DNA of 64,000 nt from Duganella sp. sic0402 (GCF_019219065.1 NZ_JAHUWK010000004.1:62001-126000); one strand, 5' to 3'; numbered from the stretch's first letter, positions 16,990 through 25,713 are shown. Made by a program: numbers and translations. The notes: generated from the sequence alone by a model not told the origin.

Positions 16990-16999
16990 TCTCCTTGCT

Positions 17000-17665
17000 A
17001 TGCTACAAAAAGCACCCCGCCGTACCCGCGAACGCATATTAGAGCTGTCTTTGCGCTTGTTTAATGAGTTCGGCGAGCCCAATATCACCACCACGGTGAT
17101 CGCCGAAGAGATGAATATCTCGCCGGGGAATCTGTACTACCATTTCCGGAACAAGGACGACATCGTCAACTCGATCTTTGTCCAGTTTGAAGCCGAGATC
17201 GAACGCATCCTGACCGTGCCCAACGGCCGCCGCTCGAATATCGAGGACGTGTGGCTGTATCTGCACCTGATGTTCGAACTGATCTGGCGCTACCGCTTCT
17301 TCTACCGCGACCTGAACGACCTGCTGTCGCGCAACCGCAAGCTGGAGCTGCACTTCAAGCAGATCCTGGCGCACAAGATCAAGGTTGCCAAGCAGCTGTG
17401 CGAAGACTTGCGCAGTGAGAAGTCGCTGGAAGCGTCCGATAACGCCATCGACGCCATGGCCACCAATATGGTGGTCGTGGCGACCTACTGGCTATCCTAT
17501 GAGTATGTGCGCAATCCGCGCAAGTACAGCGAGCAGCAGTCGATGGCTGATGCGCTGGCGCGCGGCTGCTACCAGGTGCTGTCGCAGATCGGGCCGTATC
17601 TGCGCAACGAGACGGCGCTGCTGTTCCAGAAGCTGGCCGAAGAATATCTGAAGAAGCTGAAATAG
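17000..17665 (+). CDS. TetR/AcrR-family transcriptional regulator
   Basis: The 221-aa protein has a TetR-type N-terminal HTH (about residues 8-55: RTRERILELSLRLFNEFG, TTVIAEEMNISPGNLYYHFRNKDDI) and an all-helical ligand-binding domain. The start at 17000 puts the HTH at the expected distance; in-frame codons upstream lack family similarity. It is followed 18 bp later by a TPR protein and then a LOG gene on the same strand. Its ligand is unknown; the adjacent phasin-like gene hints at carbon-storage control, but this is weak. Confidence 0.9.
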   Translation: MLQKAPRRTRERILELSLRLFNEFGEPNITTTVIAEEMNISPGNLYYHFRNKDDIVNSIFVQFEAEIERILTVPNGRRSNIEDVWLYLHLMFELIWRYRFFYRDLNDLLSRNRKLELHFKQILAHKIKVAKQLCEDLRSEKSLEASDNAIDAMATNMVVVATYWLSYEYVRNPRKYSEQQSMADALARGCYQVLSQIGPYLRNETALLFQKLAEEYLKKLK

Positions 17666-17683
17666 CTGAGCTAGGAGACCTTG

Positions 17684-18484
17684 ATGGCGTGGACTGCTTT
17701 TCCGTACCCCGATCCGGCGTTCCGTTATACGCCGGAGACATTGCAGGCGGCCTGGCCGCAATTGCACGGTGGCGACCGCGAGGCTTTCCCGACGCATCCG
17801 GCGCTGGTGCAGGCGTGGATTGCCTTCCATGCCGGCGAGTTCGAGCGCGCTGCGCGGCTGGGACTGGACGTGGGCGTCAACGGTTACGCGGTCGCGCACA
17901 AGGCCATCTGCATGTACACCAATTACCTGGAGCCGAACGAGAAAAAGCGCCGCGCCACCTATGAATGCGTGGCCGAACGCTGCGAACGGCAGCAGCTGGA
18001 GCAGCCCGGCAATCCGGCCGGCTACTATTGGCACGCGTATGCGCTGGGCCAGTATTCGCAAAGCATTTCGGTGGTGAAGGCGTTGGCGCAGGGGCTGGGC
18101 ACGCGGATCAAGCGCAGCCTGGATATCGCCATCAAGCTGGCGCCGCAGCGCGCCGACGCGCATGTGGCGCTGGGCGTCTACCACGCCGAGATTCTGGACA
18201 AGGTGGGTGCCGTACTGGCCGGCCTGACCTATGGCGTGAAGAAAGACGAGGCCTACCGGCAGTTCCAGCTGGGCATGCAGCTGAATCCCGATTCGGCCAT
18301 CGCCCGCATCCAGTACGCGCGCGCGCTGCTGATGCTGGATAAGAAAGGCAAAGTGGCGCAGGCCATGGATTTGTATCAGCAAGCCGCTTGCTGCAACGTG
18401 CGCGACGCTACCGAGCGGCTGGACCAGGACGCGGCGCAAAAAGAACTGGAAGAGGAAAAACTGAGTGGCGAAGTTAGTAAATAA
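17684..18484 (+). CDS. TPR-repeat protein of unknown function
   Basis: The 266-aa protein is helical with several TPR-like pairs (for example around residues 40-70, 105-140, 160-190 and 200-240, the last with AIARIQYARALLMLDKKGKVAQAMDLY). No signal peptide is seen. ATG at 17684 follows AGGAGA at 17673-17678. Its 3' end overlaps the next gene by 20 bp, so the two are coupled. It is probably a protein-interaction scaffold; no specific role can be inferred. Confidence 0.8.
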   Translation: MAWTAFPYPDPAFRYTPETLQAAWPQLHGGDREAFPTHPALVQAWIAFHAGEFERAARLGLDVGVNGYAVAHKAICMYTNYLEPNEKKRRATYECVAERCERQQLEQPGNPAGYYWHAYALGQYSQSISVVKALAQGLGTRIKRSLDIAIKLAPQRADAHVALGVYHAEILDKVGAVLAGLTYGVKKDEAYRQFQLGMQLNPDSAIARIQYARALLMLDKKGKVAQAMDLYQQAACCNVRDATERLDQDAAQKELEEEKLSGEVSK

Positions 18485-19016
18485 AGCAATCTGTGTCTAC
18501 TGTGGCGCCAATGCCGGCGCTACTCCGCGCTTTGCCGAACAGGCGAAGGTGCTGGCCAAGGCGCTGGTGGAGCGCAATCTGTCGCTGGTGTACGGCGGCG
18601 GCAATGTCGGCCTGATGGGCATCATCGCTGACGAAGTGCTGCGCCTGGGCGGCGAAGTGACCGGCGTGATCCCGACCGCGCTGGTCGAGCGTGAAGTGGG
18701 CCATACCGGGCTGACCCGCCAGTTCATCGTCAAGGACATGCATGAGCGCAAAGCCATGATGGCGCAGCTGGCGGACGGCTTCATCGCCATGCCGGGCGGC
18801 CTGGGCACGCTGGAAGAATTGTTTGAGATGCTGACCTGGGCCCAGCTGGGCATCCACGCCAAGCCGATCGGCGTACTGAACGTGGACGGCTATTACGACA
18901 GTCTGGTCGACTTCATCCGCAATGCCACGCAGCAAGGCCTGGTGCGTCCTCAACACGCCGAACTGATGCTGGTCGATAGCGAGCCGGACGCGCTGCTGCG
19001 CCGCCTGCTGGCCTGA
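18465..19016 (+). CDS. LOG-family cytokinin riboside 5'-monophosphate phosphoribohydrolase
   Basis: The 183-aa Rossmann-like protein carries the LOG signature PGGLGTLEELFE (about residues 109-120) and the N-terminal YGGGNVGLMG nucleotide-binding loop. Bacterial LOG proteins cleave nucleoside 5'-monophosphates to base and ribose 5-phosphate; older annotations call them lysine decarboxylases, which is wrong for this family. The GTG start lies inside the TPR gene. The length matches the family. Confidence 0.92.
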   Translation: MAKLVNKAICVYCGANAGATPRFAEQAKVLAKALVERNLSLVYGGGNVGLMGIIADEVLRLGGEVTGVIPTALVEREVGHTGLTRQFIVKDMHERKAMMAQLADGFIAMPGGLGTLEELFEMLTWAQLGIHAKPIGVLNVDGYYDSLVDFIRNATQQGLVRPQHAELMLVDSEPDALLRRLLA

Positions 19017-19017
19017 T

Positions 19018-19527
19018 TCAACGCCACAATTTGCGGCCTTCGGTATCCAGCTGCGTCAGGTACAGCCGAAGGTCGAATTCATACTGGTGGTAGTTGGGCT
19101 CCATATAGGTGCACAGCTTGTAGAACGCCTTGTCGTGCTGTTTCTCTTTGACGTGGGCCAGCTCGTGGACGGCGATCATGCGCAGAAACTCCAGCGGAAC
19201 TTCCTTGAACATGCTGGCCACGCGTATCTCGTGTTTGGCCTTCAGCTTGCCGCCTTGAACGCGCGACACCGCCGTATGCAGTCCCAGCGCGTGATTGATC
19301 ACATGGATCTTGCTGTCGTACTCGACCTTGTTGATCGGCTCGGCATTGCGCAAAAACTCCGTTTTCAGCTCCTGCACGTACTGGTACAGCGCGCGGTCGG
19401 TGCGCAGGTCGTGCGGCTTGCTGTAGCGCTTGAGCAGCACTTCGCCCAGCTTGTTCTGGGCAATCAATTGCGACACCTGCTGCTGCGTTTGTTCGGAATA
19501 GGCGCTGAGGTACTTCAGGGAAGACAT
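19018..19527 (-). CDS. YgjP-like zinc metalloprotein (DUF45)
   Basis: The protein is about 169 aa from the ATG at 19527; an in-frame GTG 39 bases upstream is possible. It has HELAH followed by KEKQHDKAFY, the HExxH-plus-distal-His pattern of the YgjP/WSS-like metallopeptidase family. Length and motif fit the family, but the biochemical activity is uncertain. It is convergent with the LOG gene (1-bp gap) and divergent from modA. Confidence 0.82.
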   Translation of the reverse strand: MSSLKYLSAYSEQTQQQVSQLIAQNKLGEVLLKRYSKPHDLRTDRALYQYVQELKTEFLRNAEPINKVEYDSKIHVINHALGLHTAVSRVQGGKLKAKHEIRVASMFKEVPLEFLRMIAVHELAHVKEKQHDKAFYKLCTYMEPNYHQYEFDLRLYLTQLDTEGRKLWR

Positions 19528-19611
19528 GGGGGGCTGCGGAAAAATGGCGAGCCGTGACTTTACCACAGCAGTTGTGTCTAGTTCCTTCGGATAGTACCCA
19601 GATTTCCCATG

Positions 19612-19635
19612 CGCTATATAATTGAGTTTATTGCG
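19612..19635. promoter_or_regulatory. Candidate ModE box overlapping modA -10
   Basis: CGCTATATA (19612-19620), a 6-bp spacer and TTTATTGCG (19627-19635) form an imperfect inverted repeat close to the E. coli ModE consensus (CGTTATATA ... TATATAACG). It covers a TATAAT hexamer at 19617-19622, so bound ModE would block the modABCE promoter. It lies about 20 bp before the modA start. Confidence 0.55.
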
Positions 19636-19656
19636 GTTTACTTCATGGGAGTGTGT

Positions 19657-20406
19657 ATGTCGAAATTGAAAGCAGGCGTGGCGATGGTGTTAGCGGTCTG
19701 GGCGGCCTCGGCCTCGGCGACGGATATCACGGTATCGGCGGCGGCCAGCCTGACCAATGCCTTCAAGGAAATCGGCGCGGCCTTCGAGAAGGAGCATGCG
19801 GGCGATAAAGTGCTGTTCAATTTCGCCGCCTCCGACCCGCTGGTGCAACAGATCAGCAAGGGTGCGCCGGTCGATGTATTCGCCTCGGCCGACCAGGATG
19901 CCATGGACAAGGCCGACAACCTGAAACTGCTGGCGCACGGCACTCGCAAGAATTTTGCCAGCAACAGCCTGGTGCTGATCGTGCCCGAGCATAGCAAGCT
20001 GGCGCTGAAAACCGTGGCTGACGTGGCCCAGCCGGCCGTGGCCCGCATCACCATCGGCAATCCGGCCAGCGTGCCGGTCGGCCGCTACACCAAAACCGCG
20101 CTGGAAAACGCCAAGCTGTGGGCCTCGGTCGAGTCCAAGCTGATCCTTGGCACCTCGGTGCGCCAGTGCCTGGACTATGTGGCGCGCGGCGAGGTGGACG
20201 CCGGTTTCGTCTATGCGACCGACGCCGCCATCGTCAAGGACAAGGTCAATGTGGTGGCCACTGTGCCGACCGCGTCGCCGGTCACTTATCCGATCGCGGT
20301 GATCGCCGCCGGGCCGCAAGCCGCCGCCGGCCGCAAGTTTGCCGATTATGTGCAATCGTCCACCGGTCAGGCGATTCTGGCCAAATACGGTTTCGGCCGC
20401 CCGTAA
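19657..20406 (+). CDS. modA: Molybdate ABC transporter, periplasmic binding protein
   Basis: The 249-aa protein has a Sec signal peptide (cleavage near ASASA, about residue 22) and begins its mature part with TDITVSAAASLTNAF, the usual ModA start whose Ser residues contact molybdate. It captures molybdate or tungstate in the periplasm. ATG at 19657 is chosen over an upstream ATG because GGGAG lies five bases before it and the signal peptide then has normal length. It is the first gene of modABCE. Confidence 0.95.
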   Translation: MSKLKAGVAMVLAVWAASASATDITVSAAASLTNAFKEIGAAFEKEHAGDKVLFNFAASDPLVQQISKGAPVDVFASADQDAMDKADNLKLLAHGTRKNFASNSLVLIVPEHSKLALKTVADVAQPAVARITIGNPASVPVGRYTKTALENAKLWASVESKLILGTSVRQCLDYVARGEVDAGFVYATDAAIVKDKVNVVATVPTASPVTYPIAVIAAGPQAAAGRKFADYVQSSTGQAILAKYGFGRP

Positions 20407-21093
20407 ATGGCGCTGTTTTTCGCCGAGCCGGCGTGGGTGGCGCTGCGGCTGTCGCTGAAAGTGGCCTGCTGGGCCACGCTGATCGACCTCGTTCTTGGCG
20501 TGGCGCTGGGCTATCTGCTGGCGCGCAAGCGTTTTCCGGGCCGTGAGCTGCTGGACGCGCTGCTGACGCTGCCGATGGTGATGCCGCCGACCGTGCTGGG
20601 CTATTATCTGCTGGTGCTGATCGGCCGCAATGGCGTGATCGGTGCGTGGCTGCAGCAGCATTTCGGCATCAATCTGATTTTCACCTGGCAGGCGGCGGTG
20701 ATCGCCGCTGCCGTGGTGGCGTTTCCGCTGGTGCTGAAGGGCGCGCGCTCGGCGTTTGAGAGCATCGACACGCAGTATGAGCAAGCGGCGCGGGTGCTGG
20801 GTGTAGCGTCGTTTGGCGTATTCCTGCGCGTGACCTTGCCGCTGGCCTGGCGCGGCGTGCTGGGCGGTACCTTGCTGGCGTTTGCGCGTTCGATGGGCGA
20901 GTTCGGCGCGACGCTGATGGTGGCCGGCAGCATACCCGGCAAGACGCAGACGCTGTCGATCGCCGTGTATGAAGCCGTGCAGGCGGGGCAGGATGATCAC
21001 GCCAACCTGCTGGTCATTATTACGTCGGTGGTGTGCGTGGCGGTGCTGGTCGCCGCGAACAAACTGACGCCTAACCGTCATCCTTTGGCATGA
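20407..21093 (+). CDS. modB: Molybdate ABC transporter permease
   Basis: The 228-aa inner-membrane protein has about five hydrophobic segments and the EAA-type cytoplasmic loop (EQAARVLGVASFGVFLRVTLPLAWRGV), which contacts the ATPase. GEFGATLMVAGSIPGKTQTL is typical of ModB. The start ATG follows the modA TAA directly (TAAATG) with no clear ribosome site, which implies translational coupling. The last bases overlap modC. Confidence 0.95.
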   Translation: MALFFAEPAWVALRLSLKVACWATLIDLVLGVALGYLLARKRFPGRELLDALLTLPMVMPPTVLGYYLLVLIGRNGVIGAWLQQHFGINLIFTWQAAVIAAAVVAFPLVLKGARSAFESIDTQYEQAARVLGVASFGVFLRVTLPLAWRGVLGGTLLAFARSMGEFGATLMVAGSIPGKTQTLSIAVYEAVQAGQDDHANLLVIITSVVCVAVLVAANKLTPNRHPLA

Positions 21094-21779
21094 GCATGCA
21101 ATTTAAAGTCGACATCCACAAAACCCTGCGCGCCGGCGGCCGGGAATTCCAGTTGCGGGCGCGGTTTGAATCTGCCAGCAAGCGGGTGGTGGTGTTCGGC
21201 TCGTCCGGTGCCGGCAAGAGCCAGATGATGAAGGCGGTGGCTGGCCTGATGACGCCCGACAGCGGCCGCATCGAGCTGGCCGGCCGCTGCCTGTTCGACA
21301 GCGCGGCTGGCGTGAACCTGCCGCCGCAGCGGCGCAACGTGGCGTATCTATTCCAGGACTATGCGCTGTTCCCGCACCTGAATGTGCGGCAGAACATCGG
21401 CTTCGGCCTGCAGCGCGGCTGGCGCAATCCGCTGGCGCGGGTGGATGGCGAGGCAATCCGCTACTGGATGGAGGCATTCGAGCTGGAGCAGGTGGCCGAG
21501 CAGTTTCCGCATCAGCTGTCCGGCGGCCAGCGGCAACGCGTGGCGCTGGCGCGCGCGCTGGCGCCGCAGCCGCAAGCGCTGCTGCTGGACGAGCCGTTCG
21601 CCGCGCTCGATCCCGGCCTGCGCGAGCGCATGCGCGCCGAATTGGCCACCTTGCAGCGGCGGCTGGACATCCCGATGCTGATGATTACCCACGATCCCGA
21701 AGACGTGCGCGCCTTCGGCGAGCATGTGCTGCGCATGGAAAATGGTAGCATCTTCCGTGTGGAGGAGAATGCGGCATGA
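21090..21779 (+). CDS. modC: Molybdate ABC transporter ATPase (short form)
   Basis: The protein shows Walker A GSSGAGKSQ, Q-loop LFQDYALFPHLNVRQNI, signature LSGGQRQRVALARAL, Walker B ALLLDEPFAALD and the switch His in MLMITHD. At 229 aa it ends after the ATPase domain and lacks the C-terminal MOP/TOBE molybdate-sensing domain of E. coli ModC (352 aa), so transport is probably not inhibited through ModC itself. It overlaps both neighbours by ATGA. Confidence 0.94.
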   Translation: MSMQFKVDIHKTLRAGGREFQLRARFESASKRVVVFGSSGAGKSQMMKAVAGLMTPDSGRIELAGRCLFDSAAGVNLPPQRRNVAYLFQDYALFPHLNVRQNIGFGLQRGWRNPLARVDGEAIRYWMEAFELEQVAEQFPHQLSGGQRQRVALARALAPQPQALLLDEPFAALDPGLRERMRAELATLQRRLDIPMLMITHDPEDVRAFGEHVLRMENGSIFRVEENAA

Positions 21780-22573
21780 GCATGGAACTGGACGGCAATG
21801 TATGGATGACCATCGACGGGCAGAAGCTGGGCGGGCAGGACCGCGTGGCGCTGCTGGCGGCGGTGGCGTCGGAAGGATCGATCACGGCGGCCGCCAAGGC
21901 GGTCGGCATGAGCTACAAGGGCGCATGGGACGCGATTGAGGCGATGAACAATCTGGCCGGCGAGCCGCTGGTCGAGCGCGTCGCGGGCGGCAAGGGTGGT
22001 GGCGGCACGCGGCTGACCGCGCGCGGCATGCAGCTGGTGGAAAATTTCCGCAAGATCGATGCGGCGCACTGCGAATTCGTGGCGCACCTGAGCAGCCAGT
22101 CGCATGCGCTGGCCGACGATTTTTTACTCATACAAAGGATGAAGATGAAAACCAGTGCGCGCAATCAGTTCAGCGGCAAAGTCGTGGCCTTGAAACGCGG
22201 CGCGGTCAACGACGAGGTGGTGCTGGAAATTGTCGGCGGCCAGCAGATCGTCGCCACGATTACCCGCGACAGCAGCGACAGTCTGGGATTGGATGTGGGC
22301 ACGGAGGCATTTGCGTTGATCAAGGCTTCGTCGGTGATCGTCGCCACCGAGCTGGGCGATGTGAAACTGTCGGCGCGCAACCGGCTGACCGGTACGGTCA
22401 GCCGCGTGCAGCCGGGCGCGGTGAATACCGAAGTCAGCATCGAGCTGCCGGGTGGCGGCACCATCGCTGCCATCGTCACCAGGGATAGCGGCGAAGCGCT
22501 GGCGCTGCAGGCCGGCGCTGAGGCCAGTGCCATCTTCAAGGCCTCCAGCGTGATTATCGGCACGCCGGCCTAA
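21776..22573 (+). CDS. modE: Molybdate-responsive regulator ModE with two MOP domains
   Basis: The 265-aa protein has a LysR-like winged HTH (about residues 22-85: VASEGSITAAAKAVGMSYKGAWDAIEAMN) followed by two tandem MOP/TOBE domains (about 124-190 and 196-262), each starting SARN. ModE binds molybdate and represses modA transcription. Here it is the last gene of the operon it should control, giving a feedback loop through the candidate box at 19612-19635. It converges on an AraC gene with a 4-bp overlap. Confidence 0.94.
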   Translation: MSMELDGNVWMTIDGQKLGGQDRVALLAAVASEGSITAAAKAVGMSYKGAWDAIEAMNNLAGEPLVERVAGGKGGGGTRLTARGMQLVENFRKIDAAHCEFVAHLSSQSHALADDFLLIQRMKMKTSARNQFSGKVVALKRGAVNDEVVLEIVGGQQIVATITRDSSDSLGLDVGTEAFALIKASSVIVATELGDVKLSARNRLTGTVSRVQPGAVNTEVSIELPGGGTIAAIVTRDSGEALALQAGAEASAIFKASSVIIGTPA

Positions 22574-23355
22574 GCGCCAAAGCGCGCCGGCGTTGTCCCC
22601 AGCATGCGCCGGAACAGCGCGATAAAGCTGCTGACGCTGTCATACCCCAGGCTGAGCGCCACCGTGGTGACGGAGGCGCCGCCATTCAGCAGCGCCATAC
22701 CTTTCTGTAGCCGGGCAATCTGGCGCCATTCCACCACCGACATGCCGGTCTCGTTGCGAAAGTGACGGGTCAGGCTGCGGCGCGACCAGCCGAGTTTTCC
22801 TGCCCATGCATCGAGGTCGGTTTCGTCGGCCGGATTGTCGGCGATGGTGGCCGCCATCGCCAGCAGGCGCGGGTGGCGCGGCATGGTCAGGTGCAGCGGA
22901 TCGGGCTCGGCCGCGCGGATTTCGTCCAGAAAGACATTCATCAGGCGCAGGCCGGCGGCGTCAGACGGCATGCCGCCGGGCCAGCGGCACATGCGTTCCA
23001 GCAGCGAGTCGGCCAGCGCCGACTTGCGCAGCACGGCGGAATCCTGCGGAAATCCCCCGCACAGCGAAGGCGCGATATGGATGGTGTAGCCGGCCAGGCC
23101 CGGCTTCAGGCTATGGCCATGCCCGGCCGCAGCGTGCGGCATATTTGGCGGTATCCAGCCCAGCCGGCCGGGCGGCAGCACCTGGCGGTTGCCGCCTGCC
23201 TCGACCAGGATCACCCCTTGCACCGGGATGTACATCTGCCCCTCAGGATGCAAATGCATGGGCTTGTCCTTGCCCATACCGCCGTCGGTATGCTGTGCCG
23301 CGACGTAAATGGGCATCTGGTCGCTAAGCCGTTTGTCGCCGAAGTAATTGCTCAT
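22570..23355 (-). CDS. AraC-family regulator with N-terminal cupin
   Basis: The 261-aa protein has a cupin-like sensor domain (about residues 20-110; HLHPEGQMYIPVQG is the metal/ligand strand region) and a C-terminal double HTH of AraC type (about 165-258: LDAWAGKLGWSRRSLTRHFRNETG and VTTVALSLGYDSVSSFIALFRRMLGTTPARF). It is divergent from the IMPase-like gene at 23453, which may be a target. The inducer is unknown. Confidence 0.92.
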   Translation of the reverse strand: MSNYFGDKRLSDQMPIYVAAQHTDGGMGKDKPMHLHPEGQMYIPVQGVILVEAGGNRQVLPPGRLGWIPPNMPHAAAGHGHSLKPGLAGYTIHIAPSLCGGFPQDSAVLRKSALADSLLERMCRWPGGMPSDAAGLRLMNVFLDEIRAAEPDPLHLTMPRHPRLLAMAATIADNPADETDLDAWAGKLGWSRRSLTRHFRNETGMSVVEWRQIARLQKGMALLNGGASVTTVALSLGYDSVSSFIALFRRMLGTTPARFGA

Positions 23356-23452
23356 GTTTTGGCCCGATTGCGTTATGAGTTGTCCGGTTGGAGTTAGCCG
23401 ACTTTCAATTCTACAGGCAATCTACGGTTTTTATTCGGCACAAGGATGAAGC

Positions 23453-24130
23453 ATGACTGCAATCGATACCGAAGGCGTGCTGGAGCTGCTGCGCGAGCTT
23501 GGCGCCGGCCTGTGCGCCACGTTCTGGCGTAGCCGGCCGGAAGCGGATATGGACGCGCTGCGGCTAGCCGAGGAGAGGCTGCGCGGTGAACTGAGCGCGC
23601 TGTATCCCGCCATCGCCTGGGCCGATGGCGCGCTCAGCGAAGCGTACGCCAAGCATGGCGAGTATTGGATCTGCGACACGGTGGACGGCGCGCAGCAATT
23701 CCTGCGCGCGATTCCCAACTGGAGCATGTCGCTGACGCTGATGCGCGAAGGCACGCCGGTGTTCACCGCCATCTACGACGCCATGCACGACGAGATGTTC
23801 CATGCGCTATGCGGCCATGGCGCCTGGTACAACAGCCAGCCGATGCGCGTCAGCGAACGCCAGCAGCCGCATTTGGTGGCGACCCGCAACCTCGGCCCGG
23901 CGTCGCTGCAACTGGCGTATGTGGCGTGTGGCCGGCTGGACGCCTTCTGGCAGCATGGAAATGATGGCTATCATTGCGTCGGCGGCGCGTTGCTGGTGCG
24001 TGAGGCGGGCGGCGTCGCCACCCAGGTCGATGGCCAGCCTTATCATCTGGCCTCGTCCAGCATTGCGGCTAGCGGCCAGCTTCATTGCTCGCGCTATCGG
24101 TCGAGCGGCTCAGCGTTTCCCATTTATTGA
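23453..24130 (+). CDS. Inositol-monophosphatase-like protein, probable pseudoenzyme
   Basis: The 225-aa protein aligns along its length with SuhB-type phosphatases but has lost key metal ligands. The GluGlu motif is Ala57-Asp58 (AIAWADGA), the DPIDGT signature is CDTVDGA (Asp75 and Asp78 kept, Pro and Thr lost), and the WD of PWDIAAG is Tyr-His. The fold-supporting VREAGG is kept. It is shorter than SuhB (263 aa). Catalysis by the standard mechanism is unlikely; a binding or regulatory role, or decay, are the alternatives. The reading frame is intact. It overlaps the SDR remnant by 62 bp, tail to tail. Confidence 0.78.
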   Translation: MTAIDTEGVLELLRELGAGLCATFWRSRPEADMDALRLAEERLRGELSALYPAIAWADGALSEAYAKHGEYWICDTVDGAQQFLRAIPNWSMSLTLMREGTPVFTAIYDAMHDEMFHALCGHGAWYNSQPMRVSERQQPHLVATRNLGPASLQLAYVACGRLDAFWQHGNDGYHCVGGALLVREAGGVATQVDGQPYHLASSSIAASGQLHCSRYRSSGSAFPIY

Positions 24131-24850
24131 TGTCCTGTTCCATCTGCGCCAGCTTGGCGCGCACCAGGCCCAGCGCATCGCTGCCGAGCAGCAGATGGGC
24201 CGGCGGCTCGGCAGCCTCGGCCAGCGTCAGGATCGCTTGCGCCGCCTTGGCCGGATCGCCCGGCTGCTTGCCGCTGCGCGCCGCGCGCGTGGCGCGGACC
24301 GGATCGAACAGCGCATCGTAATCAGCAATGCTGCGCGCCGAGCGCACCATCGAACGGCCAGCCCAGTCGGTGCGGAACGAGCCCGGCGCGACAGCCGTGA
24401 CATGCACGCCAAATTGCCGGACTTCCTTGCCCACGGTTTCCGAGATGCCCTCCAGCGCAAACTTGCTGCCGGCATAGTAGGCAATGCCGGGCATGGTGAT
24501 AAATCCGCCCATGGAGGTGATGTTGATGATGTGGCCACGACGGCGGGTGCGGAACAGCGGCAGAAACGCCTGCATCATCGCGGCCGCACCAAACACGTTG
24601 ACCTCGAATTGGCGCCGCATCTGTTCCAGCGGCGATTCCTCCATCACGCCTTCGTGGCCATAGCCGGCGTTGTTCACCAGCACATCGACCGGGCCTTGCC
24701 GGGCTTCTGCCTGCGCCACCACCTTGCCGATCCGCTCGGTGTCGGTGACGTCCAGCAGATAGCCGTGGGCGTTGGCATGCGAGGCGCCGAAGGCCGCGCG
24801 GGCTGTTTCGTCGCGCACGGTGCCGATGACGGTGTGGCCGGCCGCTGACG
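24069..24850 (-). pseudogene. Short-chain dehydrogenase lacking its N-terminus
   Basis: From AAGHTVIGTVRDE onward the sequence is a typical SDR with VLVNNAG, a catalytic Ser in INITSMGG and YYAGSK, and a normal C-terminus. The first 20 or so residues, which hold the start codon and the Gly-rich TGxxxGxG NAD(P)-binding turn, are missing. Upstream of about 24850 the frame runs into antisense of an AraC gene with no nearby start codon. A deletion has fused it head-to-head with the AraC remnant. It could be expressed only from a chance start and could not bind cofactor normally. Confidence 0.8.
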
Positions 24851-25343
24851 CGCACGCCGGTACTGTATGAACCGGGGATTGTGATTGTGGGGCAGGGCCG
24901 CAAGCGCGGTTTCTTCGGCGAGCAGGAATATGTTTATGACGCCCGGCATTGCCTGGCGGTGTCGGTGCCGGTGCCGTTTTCCATGGAGACGGAAGCCAGC
25001 GCGGAGCAGCCATTGCTGGCGATGTATCTGCGTCTACACGCTTGTTGGGCCCGGCGCTGGTGCGCGAGATCTACTACCGCGTGCTGACCAGTGCGCAGGG
25101 TGCCTCGATGCGGGCGGCCCTGATGCAACAGGGCCGCTTTGCCGCCATCGGCTGCTGATGATACGGCACGAGATGTCGGTAGCGGCGGCCGTCACGCGGG
25201 TAGGGTATGAGAGCGCGTCGCAGTTCAGCCGCGAGTTCAAACGCCTGTTCGGACTGAGTCCGGCACAGGAGGTGGAACGCATGCGCAAAACCTTCGCCAT
25301 GCCCGATCCTCAGCCCTCGCCATGGTATGTGGCGGCGCACTAG
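24847..25343 (+). pseudogene. AraC-family regulator remnant with several lesions
   Basis: Three frames together spell parts of an AraC regulator. TPVLYEPGIVIVGQGRK to PLLAMYLRL (24854-25035) is the N-terminal sensor domain without its first 30-50 residues. LLGPALVREIYYRVLTS to RFAAIG (25042-25155) is in another frame, and SVAAAVTRVGYESASQFSRE to the stop at 25343 is in a third. The first HTH helix pair is absent. It normally would have been divergent from the SDR gene; the shared promoter region has been deleted. Confidence 0.75.
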
Positions 25344-25664
25344 CTACTGCTTGTTGCTGCGCTTGGATAATTGCTCCGATCCGGCGCCGCGCGTTTTTTC
25401 CGCGCTGGCGCGGGCGGCAGACTGGCGGCTCTCGCCACCTTTGCGGCCGATGGCGGCCATGTGCTCGCGGTCGCGGCTGACCGCTTCGCCGCCTTTTTGT
25501 CCGGCCCTGCGAGCTTCCTCGGAATCGAATTCGTGGGCCGTGCCTTTTTGGTGCGCCGCCTGTCCGCCCTTGCTGGCGATGGCGCGCTGGGTGGCTTCGT
25601 CCATGGCCGCGAAACCGCGCTTGGACTGGCCCTTGGTTTTGTCGTTCGTGGTGTTACTCGCCAT
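25344..25664 (-). CDS. KGG-repeat stress-induced protein
   Basis: The 106-aa hydrophilic, disorder-prone protein has repeated KGG-type motifs (ASKGGQAAH, GQKGGEAVS, GRKGGES), the hallmark of the con-10/GsiB-like general stress family. Start ATG at 25664 is preceded by GGAGG. Its biochemical role is not established; family members are induced by starvation, desiccation or osmotic stress. It ends one base beyond the AraC remnant. Confidence 0.88.
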   Translation of the reverse strand: MASNTTNDKTKGQSKRGFAAMDEATQRAIASKGGQAAHQKGTAHEFDSEEARRAGQKGGEAVSRDREHMAAIGRKGGESRQSAARASAEKTRGAGSEQLSKRSNKQ

Positions 25665-25683
25665 ATCAACCTCCGTCATATAT

Positions 25684-25713
25684 TGAAAGAAAACAGCAGG
25701 CGAGCCTGCTGTT
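25684..25713 (-). terminator. Rho-independent terminator after curA-like gene
   Basis: The 9-bp stem AACAGCAGG/CCTGCTGTT (25692-25700 and 25705-25713) with loop CGAG is followed, on the minus strand, by TTTCTTTC. It separates the reductase gene from the KGG gene. Confidence 0.7.

Noticed and set aside
19528..19656. Molybdenum-cofactor riboswitch upstream of modA
   Set aside because: The gap is only about 130 bp, is shared with a divergent gene, and shows a ModE-type box but no Moco-element structure.
24949..25158. Short intact ORFs in the AraC region read as separate genes
   Set aside because: Each open piece is a fragment in a different frame of one AraC regulator; together they mark a pseudogene.
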